Shown one piece after another: positions 1 through 7,279 of a stretch of DNA of 8,730 bases. The stretch is from Flavisolibacter sp. (GTDB taxonomy: Bacteria > Bacteroidota > Bacteroidia > Chitinophagales > Chitinophagaceae). The notes below the pieces were generated by a model, which did not search any database, was not told the DNA's origin, and saw only the letters and a program-made list of their open reading frames with translations. The position numbers were made by a program, and so were the translations under genes. The stretch is from NCBI GenBank assembly GCA_017745135.1, contig JAGIAB010000111.1, forward strand, positions 1-8,730, in the 5' to 3' direction. How positions within the stretch are numbered: position 1 is the stretch's first letter; every line of letters starts with the position of its first letter.

Positions 1-1
1 C

Positions 2-439
2 TTGCCAAACTCCATTGGCTATCAAAGAAAAGTATTCATACAAAAATGTGCATCCAGTCAATTCGTTTTAACCGGGAGTATTGATGCAAAAGCTTACAAC
101 CGGGAAGTGAAATCAGTGGCGAGTGTTTTAAGCCCGTTTGGGTGGGGTGAGATTTGCTTCAGAGACTTTGAAGCGGTTACCAATGGATGTTTGTTAATTA
201 AACCCTCGATGGACCATATTGAAACCTGGCCTGATTTATTTATCTCCGGCAAAACCTATGTGCCTGTTGATTGGGATGGAGAAAACTTGATTGAGACCAT
301 CAACTGCGTAGCTAAAAATATTGTTGCCTATAGCGATATCATCCGTTTCGCCAAAGAAGAATATAAAAAGGCTTTATTGAACATTGACAACCGGGTTCAG
401 CACTTTTTAGAAGAGGCTTCAGGAGCAAAAATAAATTAG
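2..439 (+). CDS. Glycosyltransferase, C-terminal part (5' end outside window)
   Basis: The reading frame is open to the left edge, so this is the last ~145 residues of a longer protein. The TTG at base 2 is not argued to be the real start. The visible part resembles the C-terminal half of a GT-B glycosyltransferase (glycosyl transferases group 1 type). A stretch at about residues 53-75 (C-F-R-D-F-E-A-V-T-N-G-C-L-L-I-K-P) matches the F-E-A-x-x-x-G donor-binding region, and it is followed by H-I-E-T-W-P-D and T-Y-V-P-V-D-W-D, a pattern I recognise from this group. The end is helical and charged. The gene stops with TAG, 39 bp before the next glycosyltransferase gene on the same strand, so the two are probably cotranscribed in a polysaccharide cluster. 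The sugar donor and acceptor cannot be read from this fragment. Confidence 0.75.
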   Translation: MPNSIGYQRKVFIQKCASSQFVLTGSIDAKAYNREVKSVASVLSPFGWGEICFRDFEAVTNGCLLIKPSMDHIETWPDLFISGKTYVPVDWDGENLIETINCVAKNIVAYSDIIRFAKEEYKKALLNIDNRVQHFLEEASGAKIN

Positions 440-478
440 TGTGGTATCAATGGAAATTAGCAAACACAAATCGTTTTT

Positions 479-1471
479 ATGAAACTGCTTTTTATTTGTA
501 GCGGTAACAGTCGATTTGAGGTAGTGCCTTTTATAAAAGAGCAGGCAGACGCATTGTCGAAGCTGGGTTTGCAAATTGATTTTTTTCCAATAAAAGGCAA
601 AGGTTTAAAAGGATATCTGAAAGCAGGTTTTCATTTGCGAAAACATTTAAAGAAGAATCATTACGGTTTGATTCATGCTCATTTCACATTATCTGGCTGG
701 ACGGCATTAATCGCATCACGAAAAACACCGGTTGTTCTGTCCTTAATGGGCACAGATGCATACGGAAGATATGTTGGAGTAAACAAAGTTCGACTGCTTA
801 GCAGATTTTTGACGCTTTCAACATGGATGATCCAGCCATTTGTTGATGCCATAATTTCCAAGTCAAAAAACATCGAAAAATATGTGTACCTGAAGCATAA
901 GTCCTATATCATTCCAAATGGTGTCGATATTGGCAAGTTCAAACCGTTACCTGTGAATAATACGAAGAGTAATGGTTCAGACAACAAAAAAAAAGTCTTG
1001 TTCCTTGGAAATAAAGCGGAGGTCCGAAAAAATTATCCACTCGCTTATAGGGCAGTGACGGCGTTGAAACTACCTGATGTAGAGTTGATGAATCCCTATC
1101 CCACAGCACATCATGAAATACCTATTTTGTTAAACAAGGCAGATGTGCTGGTAGTACCTTCTTTAATGGAAGGTTCTCCTAACGTGATTAAGGAAGCAAT
1201 GGCGTGTAACTGTCCTATTGTGGCAACAGACACCGGCGATGTGCGATGGGTATTTGGTGAAACAGAAGGCTGTTATATTTCTTCTTTCAATAAGCAGGAG
1301 TTCACTGAAAAACTCAGGTTGGCCATCCGGTTTTCTGAAACAAAAGGAAGAACAAACGGTTATATGAGAATCAAACAACTGGGGCTTGATGACAGATCGG
1401 TGGCAGAAAAAGTGCTGGAAGTTTACAAGAAGGTCTTACAGAAAAAAGCGAAAAAATATCCTGGTGTTTGA
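479..1471 (+). CDS. GT4-family glycosyltransferase
   Basis: Complete 330-residue cytoplasmic GT-B enzyme that would move a sugar from a nucleotide-sugar donor onto a growing surface glycan. The N-terminal Rossmann half starts with M-K-L-L-F-I-C-S-G-N and contains H-A-H-F at about 66-69 and S-L-M-G-T-D-A-Y at 88-95. The I-P-N-G-V-D signature at 145-150 begins the C-terminal half. The GT4 E-x7-E motif is E231-G-S-P-N-V-I-K-E239, followed by A-M-A-C-N-C-P-I-V-A-T-D-T-G-D. Both glutamates are present, so the enzyme looks active. Length is slightly short for GT4 (usually 350-400). The ATG at 479 is the natural start because the hydrophobic first beta-strand begins at once. No clear Shine-Dalgarno precedes it. 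A run of nine A's at 986-994 lies in the linker between the two halves, a place where sequencing or slippage errors could arise. Exact sugar specificity is unknown. Confidence 0.9.
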   Translation: MKLLFICSGNSRFEVVPFIKEQADALSKLGLQIDFFPIKGKGLKGYLKAGFHLRKHLKKNHYGLIHAHFTLSGWTALIASRKTPVVLSLMGTDAYGRYVGVNKVRLLSRFLTLSTWMIQPFVDAIISKSKNIEKYVYLKHKSYIIPNGVDIGKFKPLPVNNTKSNGSDNKKKVLFLGNKAEVRKNYPLAYRAVTALKLPDVELMNPYPTAHHEIPILLNKADVLVVPSLMEGSPNVIKEAMACNCPIVATDTGDVRWVFGETEGCYISSFNKQEFTEKLRLAIRFSETKGRTNGYMRIKQLGLDDRSVAEKVLEVYKKVLQKKAKKYPGV

Positions 1472-1592
1472 TCGAACCAGAAGCAGGAAAAACATAGCAT
1501 CATCTACTCAATCGAATAAATCTGTTTCAATTTTTTGATTATAACATCGAGTGATTAAGTATCATCTTTTGTTGAAAGCTAATTGCTGGTTT

Positions 1593-2657
1593 ATGAAAAT
1601 ACTGATTGACATTAATCATCCGGCCCACGTCCACTATTTTCGAAACGTCTACAAACTATTAACGGACCGGGGCCATAAAGTTTATTTCGTTTCCCGTAAC
1701 AAGGAAATTGAACATAAACTTTTGACTTCGTATCACATTCCGTTTTTCAATCGTGGAAAAGGAAGCAATGGAAAGATCGGTAAATTTTTATACCTGCTGT
1801 ATGCCGACTTCAAGCTCTATTACATTGCCAGGAAACATAAGATCGATCTTTTCTTAAATTTTCTTCATCCTTACCCATCCCAGGTTGCAAAATTTTTACG
1901 AAAAACCTCATTGGTCTTTAGCGATTCGGAACATGCAAAACTGCACCACAAACTAACCATGCCCTTCGCAACCAAAATATTTACGCCTGCTTGTTATAAA
2001 ATTGATTTGGGAGAAAAGCATATCCGGTTTAAAGGATTTATGGAATTGGCTTATTTGCATCCATGCCGTTTTAAACCCGATGCTTCTGTTTTAAATTGGT
2101 TAGGTCTGAGTGAAGGAGAGAAATTTGTCATTATCCGGTTTGTTTCATGGACAGCCGTTCACGATCACGGGCATTCAGGCATGACGATGGAAAACAAACG
2201 AAAAGCTGTGCAGGCATTATCCAAACTCGCAAGAGTATACATCTCCTCCGAAGCAACACTGCCTGCTGACCTGGAGATATTCAGAATCAAAATTCCCTTT
2301 GATAAAATTCACGACGCCTTATACTATAGTTCGCTTTTACTTGGTGAAAGTGCAACAATGGCTTCTGAGGCGGCCGTGCTGGGCACTCCGGCCATATTTA
2401 TAAATAGTATTCAATTAGGCTATTTAGAGCAGCAGGAAAACCAGTATGGGCTTGTATATAATTTTAACGACACGGAAAAAGAACAGGAGATGGCCATCTC
2501 AAAAGCAATTAAAATTTTACAGGATCCGGGCAGCAAAGAAAAATATCGAACCAGGCGGGCAAAGCTCCTGAACGAGTGTATCGACACCACACAATTTATG
2601 TTCAGTGAGGTATTGAAGCATGATCCTGCATCGATTCATCGTTTCAATCACGATTGA
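1593..2657 (+). CDS. DUF354 family protein (GT-B-like, function unknown)
   Basis: A 354-residue protein of the DUF354 family, whose biochemical activity is not established; the fold is thought to resemble the GT-B/UDP-GlcNAc 2-epimerase group. The family opening M-K-I-L-I-D-I-N-H-P-A-H-V-H-Y-F is intact. Other conserved-looking blocks are F-S-D-S-E-H-A-K-L (109-117), R-F-V-S-W-T-A-V-H-D-H-G-H-S-G (182-196) and G-E-S-A-T-M-A-S-E-A-A-V-L-G-T-P-A (251-267); the last resembles a nucleotide-sugar-binding loop. An in-frame GTG at 1551 would add 14 residues, but the ATG at 1593 is chosen because the family's first beta-strand begins exactly there. The gene ends with tandem in-frame stops (TGA TAA, 2655-2660). 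It follows the GT4 gene by 121 bp on the same strand, so a role in synthesis or modification of the same glycan is likely, by context only. Confidence 0.85.
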   Translation: MKILIDINHPAHVHYFRNVYKLLTDRGHKVYFVSRNKEIEHKLLTSYHIPFFNRGKGSNGKIGKFLYLLYADFKLYYIARKHKIDLFLNFLHPYPSQVAKFLRKTSLVFSDSEHAKLHHKLTMPFATKIFTPACYKIDLGEKHIRFKGFMELAYLHPCRFKPDASVLNWLGLSEGEKFVIIRFVSWTAVHDHGHSGMTMENKRKAVQALSKLARVYISSEATLPADLEIFRIKIPFDKIHDALYYSSLLLGESATMASEAAVLGTPAIFINSIQLGYLEQQENQYGLVYNFNDTEKEQEMAISKAIKILQDPGSKEKYRTRRAKLLNECIDTTQFMFSEVLKHDPASIHRFNHD

Positions 2658-2953
2658 TAATGCATTGAAATCTTACTAAAGAATTTTTATTGAGTGAATG
2701 CAATCGCGGCGGCAGCAATAAAAACTCTTTAGGTTATCAATATTAAATAAATGCTCGTCGAAAAAATCAACCTCAATAAATGGTTTTTTGTTTTGCTTCT
2801 TTAAATAGTTTGCTCTTTATTTAAGCACACCTGTTCATGAACTCCACCTCCCGCCGCATACCTCTTGCTCTATAAGAATGCACTTAAGGCAAACAAACCG
2901 TAACGTGTAGAAGGAACTTTCTCTTCTTTTTTTGAAATCATAAATTAAGTTTT
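2658..2953. other. Intergenic gap before the glycosyl-phosphotransferase gene
   Basis: About 296 bp with no convincing reading frame on either strand. The first part holds a long imperfect inverted repeat (2676-2732). The rest is A/T-rich with T-runs at 2784-2789 and 2931-2937. No clean Bacteroidota promoter (TTG, then TAnnTTTG) was found. The closest string is TAGTTTG at 2806-2812, with a TTG at 2788-2790 only 15 bases upstream, and both elements are off consensus. The gap is much longer than those upstream (39 and 121 bp), so a separate promoter for the next gene probably lies here. Confidence 0.5.
2676..2732. repeat. 17-bp inverted repeat with 23-base loop
   Basis: The left arm (2676-2692, CTAAAGAATTTTTATTG) and right arm (2716-2732, CAATAAAAACTCTTTAG) are reverse complements with one mismatch. 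The loop between them contains a small GC-rich core, CGCGGCGGC. It begins 16 bases after the tandem stop codons of the DUF354 gene. A transcript through it could form a long A/U-rich hairpin that acts as a weak terminator or 3' stabiliser. No T-run follows the right arm, so it is not a classic rho-independent terminator. Confidence 0.6.
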
Positions 2954-4336
2954 ATGAGAACTGCAAAACTCAAACAACCTATTTTTTATTTAGGTGGAAG
3001 CGCATTAATTCTCTTTCTCGGACTTTTTTTATCGTTTTATGCCATTAACGCTTTTTACATTTCCAATTTTGAATGGCTGATAGTGCCTTGCTTTATGCTT
3101 TTTTGCCTCCTGATTGATTATAGGCGACGCTTTTATTCATCGAATAAGAACAAAGAAATTACCCAGGTAATTGCAACTCATTTAAAAGCATTTTGTGGTT
3201 TGATCCTGCTTCTGCTTTTGTTTCGTGCTTTTTTTTCCGTTCCCAAACTAAACGAAAGGCATTTCATTGCTTTAGTATTTGGTTTTTCCCTGCTGGATAT
3301 TGCGTTGATATTATTGTCGGAAAGTTTTGTGCAATACATAAAAACTTTGAAGAACATTAAATACGCATTGATTGCCGGCACAGGTAAAATGGCTAAAAAA
3401 GTTGAACTGGAGCTTATGTCACAGGAACCTGATAAATATAAGATTGCCGGCTTCATTAATTGTATAAAAAATGAAGAGTGCTTTGTTGAACGGGATAAAG
3501 TAATTGGAAACCTGAATGAGATCCATCGTTACTTAAATGAGAACTCGGTGGATGAAATTGTTATTGCTTTACCAGGCAAGCCTGTTCATAAAATAATGCA
3601 TATTTTATCAACTGCCGACTACCACGGCATAAGGGTAAAATATATCCCGGACTATCACGACATTTTCGGTACGGATTATATGTTAACACGGCTCGGGCAG
3701 TTTGATGCTTTAAACATTCACAAATTGTCCATTGACAGAAAATCTGCTTCATTAGTTAAGAACAGTTTTGATAAGGTATTTGCTGTTTTCACATTGATTT
3801 TACTATTGCCTTTGTTTTTGCTTCTTGCCGTTCTGATAAAATTGAGTTCACCCGGACCCGTATTTTATTGTCCTATTCGCATCGGGAAAGGAGGAAAGGC
3901 TTTCAAAGTATACAAGTTCAGAACGATGAAAGAAAATGATGCGGCTGCGGATGGCACTTTGTCCACAATAAAAGATGATCCAAGAATAACCAGGATAGGA
4001 AAGGTTATGCGTAAATATAGTTTGGATGAACTGCCACAGCTTTTCAATGTGTTTATAGGTAATATGAGCATTGTTGGCCCGCGGCCACACAGGAGATATT
4101 TAAATAAGGAATTCCAGGGAAGTGTGTACAGGTACATGATTAGACATTATGCAAAGCCGGGCATTACAGGATGGGCTCAGGTGAATGGCTGGCGGGGTCC
4201 AACTGATACGAAAGAACAGAAAGAACAGCGTACCCTTCACGATTTATGGTATGTCAAAAACTGGTCTTTTTGGCTTGATATAAAAATAATTTTTCTAACA
4301 GTTTTTAGCCGAAAAACTCATACTGGAGTTTTCTGA
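2954..4336 (+). CDS. WcaJ-like undecaprenyl-phosphate sugar phosphotransferase
   Basis: A 460-residue membrane enzyme of the large monotopic phosphoglycosyl transferase family. It transfers a sugar-1-phosphate (glucose in WcaJ itself) from a nucleotide sugar to the polyprenyl phosphate carrier, the first committed step of surface glycan synthesis. Four hydrophobic segments lie at about 11-35, 39-55, 80-95 and 103-122. A Rossmann-like domain with A-G-T-G-K-M-A follows (137-230). A fifth hydrophobic helix (272-297) precedes the catalytic domain. That domain shows S-P-G-P-V-F-Y, K-V-Y-K-F-R-T-M (318-325), the catalytic Asp-Glu pair in S-L-D358-E359-L-P-Q, G-N-M-S-I-V-G-P-R-P (369-378) and K-P-G-I-T-G-W-A-Q-V-N-G-W-R-G (401-415). 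Everything needed for activity appears present, and the length is normal. It is the last gene of the glycan cluster, and a terminator-like hairpin follows. The donor sugar is inferred by family only. Confidence 0.92.
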   Translation: MRTAKLKQPIFYLGGSALILFLGLFLSFYAINAFYISNFEWLIVPCFMLFCLLIDYRRRFYSSNKNKEITQVIATHLKAFCGLILLLLLFRAFFSVPKLNERHFIALVFGFSLLDIALILLSESFVQYIKTLKNIKYALIAGTGKMAKKVELELMSQEPDKYKIAGFINCIKNEECFVERDKVIGNLNEIHRYLNENSVDEIVIALPGKPVHKIMHILSTADYHGIRVKYIPDYHDIFGTDYMLTRLGQFDALNIHKLSIDRKSASLVKNSFDKVFAVFTLILLLPLFLLLAVLIKLSSPGPVFYCPIRIGKGGKAFKVYKFRTMKENDAAADGTLSTIKDDPRITRIGKVMRKYSLDELPQLFNVFIGNMSIVGPRPHRRYLNKEFQGSVYRYMIRHYAKPGITGWAQVNGWRGPTDTKEQKEQRTLHDLWYVKNWSFWLDIKIIFLTVFSRKTHTGVF

Positions 4337-4376
4337 CAGCTATGGTTTTAAGGAACAATAGAAGATGCTAAGATCC

Positions 4377-4401
4377 AGGACAGGTAAGATCCTGTTTTTT
4401 T
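4377..4401 (+). terminator. Rho-independent-like terminator after the phosphotransferase gene
   Basis: The string ACAGG (4380-4384), a 6-base loop TAAGAT and CCTGT (4391-4395) form a short stem that can extend to 8 bp with two G-T pairs. It runs into seven T's (4395-4401). An alternative register pairs CAGGA (4376-4380) with TCCTG (4390-4394), directly before the same T-run. It starts 40 bases after the stop codon and ends 20 bases before the next ATG, so it should separate the glycan genes from the secreted phosphatase gene. Confidence 0.65.
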
Positions 4402-4421
4402 AACCTATAAAAAACACTTGT

Positions 4422-7094
4422 ATGAAAAGCATCTTTACTTCGTTAGCTGTGCTAACCTTTCCCCTTCTTTTGTGGGCACAAACCACGCACACAACTTTAA
4501 TACCCCTTGGTTCTAAATGGAAATACCTTGATGACGGTTCCAACCAGGGTACAGCCTGGAGTGCTCTTTCTTTTTCTGATGATGATTGGAAATCCGGTTT
4601 GGCAGAACTTGGGTATGGCGAAGGTAATGCTGTAACTACAGTAAGCTATGGTAGTGATCCGCATCATAAATACATTACCACTTATTTCCGAAAAACAATT
4701 GACCTACCCAATAGGTCTCAGTTTACCAATTTTACGGCAACTATTTTTAGAGATGATGGCGCCGTGGTTTATGTAAATGGAAAGAAGGTCTATCGCACTA
4801 ATATGCCGGATGGCATTATAACCTATAGCACCAAAGCCTTTAGTGCCCATCATGATGATGGCGATAAGCCACATACATTTACAATTGATACATCTGTTTT
4901 TAAAACGGGTAAAAATGTAATTGCAGTAGAGGTCCATCAAAGCAGCCAAAATAGTTCGGATATTTCTTTCGACTTTGAGCTGATAGGTGCTGAGGGTCCA
5001 GGAGATAATACTCCACCGGTAGTTAACCGCGTTGATCGTCATCAGCCCACTACTACTACTACCTCAGCCAGCAGTGTCACTTTTGAAGCAATATTCTCCG
5101 AAGCAGTGACCGGAGTAGATGTAGCCGATTTTTCTATAACTGCAGACAATACTGTCTCGGCTACCATCTCCACTGTGGTTGGCAGTGGTTCAATTTATGA
5201 TATTACGGTAAACGGTATCACTGGTACCGGCACCCTAAGGCTGGATGTGAAAGCCTCCGGCACCGGCATCACTGATCTTGCAGGTAACGCTTTAAGCGGA
5301 GGATTTACAAGTGGAGAAAGCTACACAATTGAACAAACAACTACTAACCCGACCATAACACTCACCCGTGGTCCCTACTTGCAAATGGCGAGTCAATCAG
5401 CCGTTACTTTACGCTGGAGAACCGATGTTGCCAGCGACTCGAAAATTGAAGTGGGAACCAGTAATGGTTCCTATCCCTTAAGCGCTACCAATCCGGGAGT
5501 TACTACGGAACATGAAGTCCGCATTAGTGGACTCAATTCAGATACCAGGTATTTTTATCGTTTTGGAAGTTCCTCCCAAATTTTGCAGGGTGATGCCAAT
5601 AATTTCTTTTATACAGCCCCTCCTGTAACGTCAACAAAGAAGGTAGGTATCGCTGCCTTTGGTGATTGTGGTCAGGCCAATTCTGTACAAACTAATGTGC
5701 TCAATGCTTATCGGAGCTTCGTTGGCAGCAATCCGGCTGAACTCATGTTCCTTTTGGGTGATAATGCTTATGATGATGGAACAGATGCGGAATATCAGAC
5801 TGAGTTCTTTGACAGGTATAGCAGTACAATACTAAAAAACCATGTGCTGTTTCCCACGCCTGGCAATCATGATTATCATACAACTTCCAAGGCCGATCGC
5901 ACGGCTCCTTATTTCAAAAACTTTACAGTTCCTACTGCAGCGGAATGTGGAGGTGTCGCTTCCGGAACAAAATCTTTTTACTCTTTCGACTGGGGAAATA
6001 TTCATTTTCTTAGCCTTGATTCCTATGGACAGGAAGTTAACGGTTCAAGGCTGTATGATACATTAGGTCCCCAGGTAACCTGGGTGAAAAAAGATCTGGC
6101 AGCTAATACCAAAAAATGGACGATTGCATTCTGGCATCACCCGCCATTTACAAAGGGTACTCACAATTCGGATGCAGCAGGCGAATTAATTCATATCAGG
6201 GAGAACTTTATACGAATATTGGAACGGTATGGAGTAGACATGATACTTTGTGGACACAGTCACGTTTATGAACGCTCTTACTTGTTGCGTGGTTACTATG
6301 GAACCGAAGCTGAATTTAATCTTAGTACTGATGCAGTAAGCAACTCATCTGGTAAATACAACGGCTCCTCCAACTCCTGTCCTTATGTAACATCCGGTGG
6401 CCATGTCAACCACGGAACCGTATATGTTGTTTCTGGCTCAGCTTCCAGAAGCGGCGCAGGAGTGGAAACTACATTCCCTCATGATGCGCTTCCTTTTGCT
6501 ACGACCGATGGAGGTATGTTTTATATGGAGGTAGAAGACAACCGGCTTGATGCAAAGATGATCGATGAAAACGGGAGTGTGTTTGACCAGTTTACAATTT
6601 TGAAGGACGTCAACAAAACAAGCACTGTCAATAGTACAGCCGGCCAGCAACAACAGTTAACGGCAAGCTGGATCGGCAACTACAAATGGTCTACCGGCGC
6701 CACCACCAGGACGATCACCGTTGCACCACAAACAAACACAACGTATACAGTTACCGATGATCGCAACTGTTTGAAAGACGTCTTTGAAATAAATACGTCG
6801 ATCACCACTTCTGCAAAGACAAATAGGGAACCCGGTATTAGTTCAATGAATCACACAGGCAATGTTTTAATTGCCTCCAATCTGCTACGAAGAGGTGAGA
6901 AATTAACCATTTACGCTCCAAATGATAATAGCTCCACCGGTGCTATTTATAACAATCAGGGACAGTTGATCCGCACCATTAAGATGACTGGCATAACTAC
7001 ATTAGAAACCAGTTTCCTTCCCGCAGGAGTTTACGTGCTTGCTATAAAGAATAAAAACGAATGGTATAAGCAAAGATTTGTTATTAGGAATTAA
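4422..7094 (+). CDS. Secreted purple-acid-phosphatase-like metallophosphoesterase, T9SS cargo
   Basis: An 890-residue exported protein likely to hydrolyse phosphate esters at or outside the cell surface. Domains in order: signal peptide (1-~20, hydrophobic, ending L-L-L-W-A-Q); galactose-binding-like beta-sandwich (~25-190); Ig-like module (~196-304); FnIII-like domain typical of the purple acid phosphatase N-terminus (~311-400, T-R-G-P-Y-L-Q...); metallophosphoesterase (~406-725); Ig/PKD-like domain (~730-795, Y-K-W-S-T-G-A-T); and a T9SS type A sorting tail (~812-890, ending P-A-G-V-Y-V-L-A-I...F-V-I-R-N). The metal-ligand motifs are complete: G-D415-C-G, G-D447-N-A-Y450, G-N482-H-D, W-H572-H573 and G-H612-S-H614-V-Y-E-R. 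Tyr450 is the residue that gives purple acid phosphatases their colour, so a true PAP-type centre is plausible. Residues 265-287 are encoded by a GC-rich patch almost identical to DNA in the next gene. The substrate is unknown. Confidence 0.92.
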   Translation: MKSIFTSLAVLTFPLLLWAQTTHTTLIPLGSKWKYLDDGSNQGTAWSALSFSDDDWKSGLAELGYGEGNAVTTVSYGSDPHHKYITTYFRKTIDLPNRSQFTNFTATIFRDDGAVVYVNGKKVYRTNMPDGIITYSTKAFSAHHDDGDKPHTFTIDTSVFKTGKNVIAVEVHQSSQNSSDISFDFELIGAEGPGDNTPPVVNRVDRHQPTTTTTSASSVTFEAIFSEAVTGVDVADFSITADNTVSATISTVVGSGSIYDITVNGITGTGTLRLDVKASGTGITDLAGNALSGGFTSGESYTIEQTTTNPTITLTRGPYLQMASQSAVTLRWRTDVASDSKIEVGTSNGSYPLSATNPGVTTEHEVRISGLNSDTRYFYRFGSSSQILQGDANNFFYTAPPVTSTKKVGIAAFGDCGQANSVQTNVLNAYRSFVGSNPAELMFLLGDNAYDDGTDAEYQTEFFDRYSSTILKNHVLFPTPGNHDYHTTSKADRTAPYFKNFTVPTAAECGGVASGTKSFYSFDWGNIHFLSLDSYGQEVNGSRLYDTLGPQVTWVKKDLAANTKKWTIAFWHHPPFTKGTHNSDAAGELIHIRENFIRILERYGVDMILCGHSHVYERSYLLRGYYGTEAEFNLSTDAVSNSSGKYNGSSNSCPYVTSGGHVNHGTVYVVSGSASRSGAGVETTFPHDALPFATTDGGMFYMEVEDNRLDAKMIDENGSVFDQFTILKDVNKTSTVNSTAGQQQQLTASWIGNYKWSTGATTRTITVAPQTNTTYTVTDDRNCLKDVFEINTSITTSAKTNREPGISSMNHTGNVLIASNLLRRGEKLTIYAPNDNSSTGAIYNNQGQLIRTIKMTGITTLETSFLPAGVYVLAIKNKNEWYKQRFVIRN
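5214..5281 (+). repeat. Ig-module DNA patch, copy 1 (in phosphatase gene)
   Basis: These 68 bases encode residues 265-287 of the phosphatase, including G-T-G-T-L-R-L-D-V-K-A-S-G-T-G-I-T-D. They match 8663-8730 at 63 of 68 positions, with 29 identical bases in a row (5220-5248). Four of the five differences are silent. By hand count, 5221-5280 is 60% G+C, against about 44% for the preceding 180 bases of the same module. Confidence 0.85.
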
Positions 7095-7138
7095 AGTTTA
7101 TGCCTAAACGAAATTTTTGAATTAGCCAATGTTTCAAA

Positions 7139-7172
7139 AGGAAGCATCAAGATTCATTAATTGATGCTTCCT
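7139..7172. terminator. Perfect 12-bp hairpin between the two secreted-protein genes
   Basis: AGGAAGCATCAA (7139-7150) and TTGATGCTTCCT (7161-7172) are perfect reverse complements around a 10-base loop. The hairpin starts 44 bases after the phosphatase stop codon. No T-run follows directly; the nearest is at 7200-7205. It probably acts as a terminator or 3' stabiliser of the phosphatase message. Nothing else is recognisable in the 185-bp gap apart from a weak promoter candidate. Confidence 0.6.
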
Positions 7173-7231
7173 GCACATTTACAAGTACTATTATAATAAT
7201 TTTTTCATTAGAAGACACTCTCCAGAATTAA

Positions 7232-7258
7232 TTGTTAGAAAGTACTGAATAGCTTTTG
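7232..7258 (+). promoter_or_regulatory. Weak Bacteroidota-type promoter candidate
   Basis: TTG (7232-7234) followed after 15 bases by TAGCTTTTG (7250-7258) resembles the Bacteroidota TTG / TAnnTTTG promoter. It has one extra T in the -7 box and a spacer shorter than usual. It lies 21 bases before the ATG of the downstream gene, after the hairpin, where a promoter would be expected. Confidence 0.25.
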
Positions 7259-7279
7259 TTCACCTTCAAAAATCCATTT

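Noticed and set aside
1551..1592. GTG start giving 14 extra residues on the DUF354 protein
   Set aside because: The family's conserved first strand begins at the ATG at 1593, and the extra residues look like untranslated leader.
2788..2812. Possible promoter TTG...TAGTTTG upstream of the phosphotransferase gene
   Set aside because: The -7 box lacks one base of the TAnnTTTG pattern and the spacer is too short; too weak to annotate.
4704..5042. 112-residue minus-strand open frame
   Set aside because: It lies wholly inside the phosphatase gene on the other strand and has no recognisable motif or signal. Other minus-strand frames in the window (for example 3865-4137 and 8064-8324) were dropped for the same reason.
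5049..5060. Short (ACT)4 repeat in the phosphatase gene
   Set aside because: It encodes a threonine run at the start of the Ig module. It is too short to argue for phase variation.
5842..6066. 74-residue plus-strand open frame
   Set aside because: It overlaps the core of the metallophosphoesterase domain in another frame, and the phosphatase motifs G-N-H-D and following fix the true frame.
7180..7248. Direct repeat AAGTACT in the gap before the propeller-like gene
   Set aside because: Two 7-base copies in an A/T-rich gap are expected by chance. There is no CRISPR-like or operator-like regularity.
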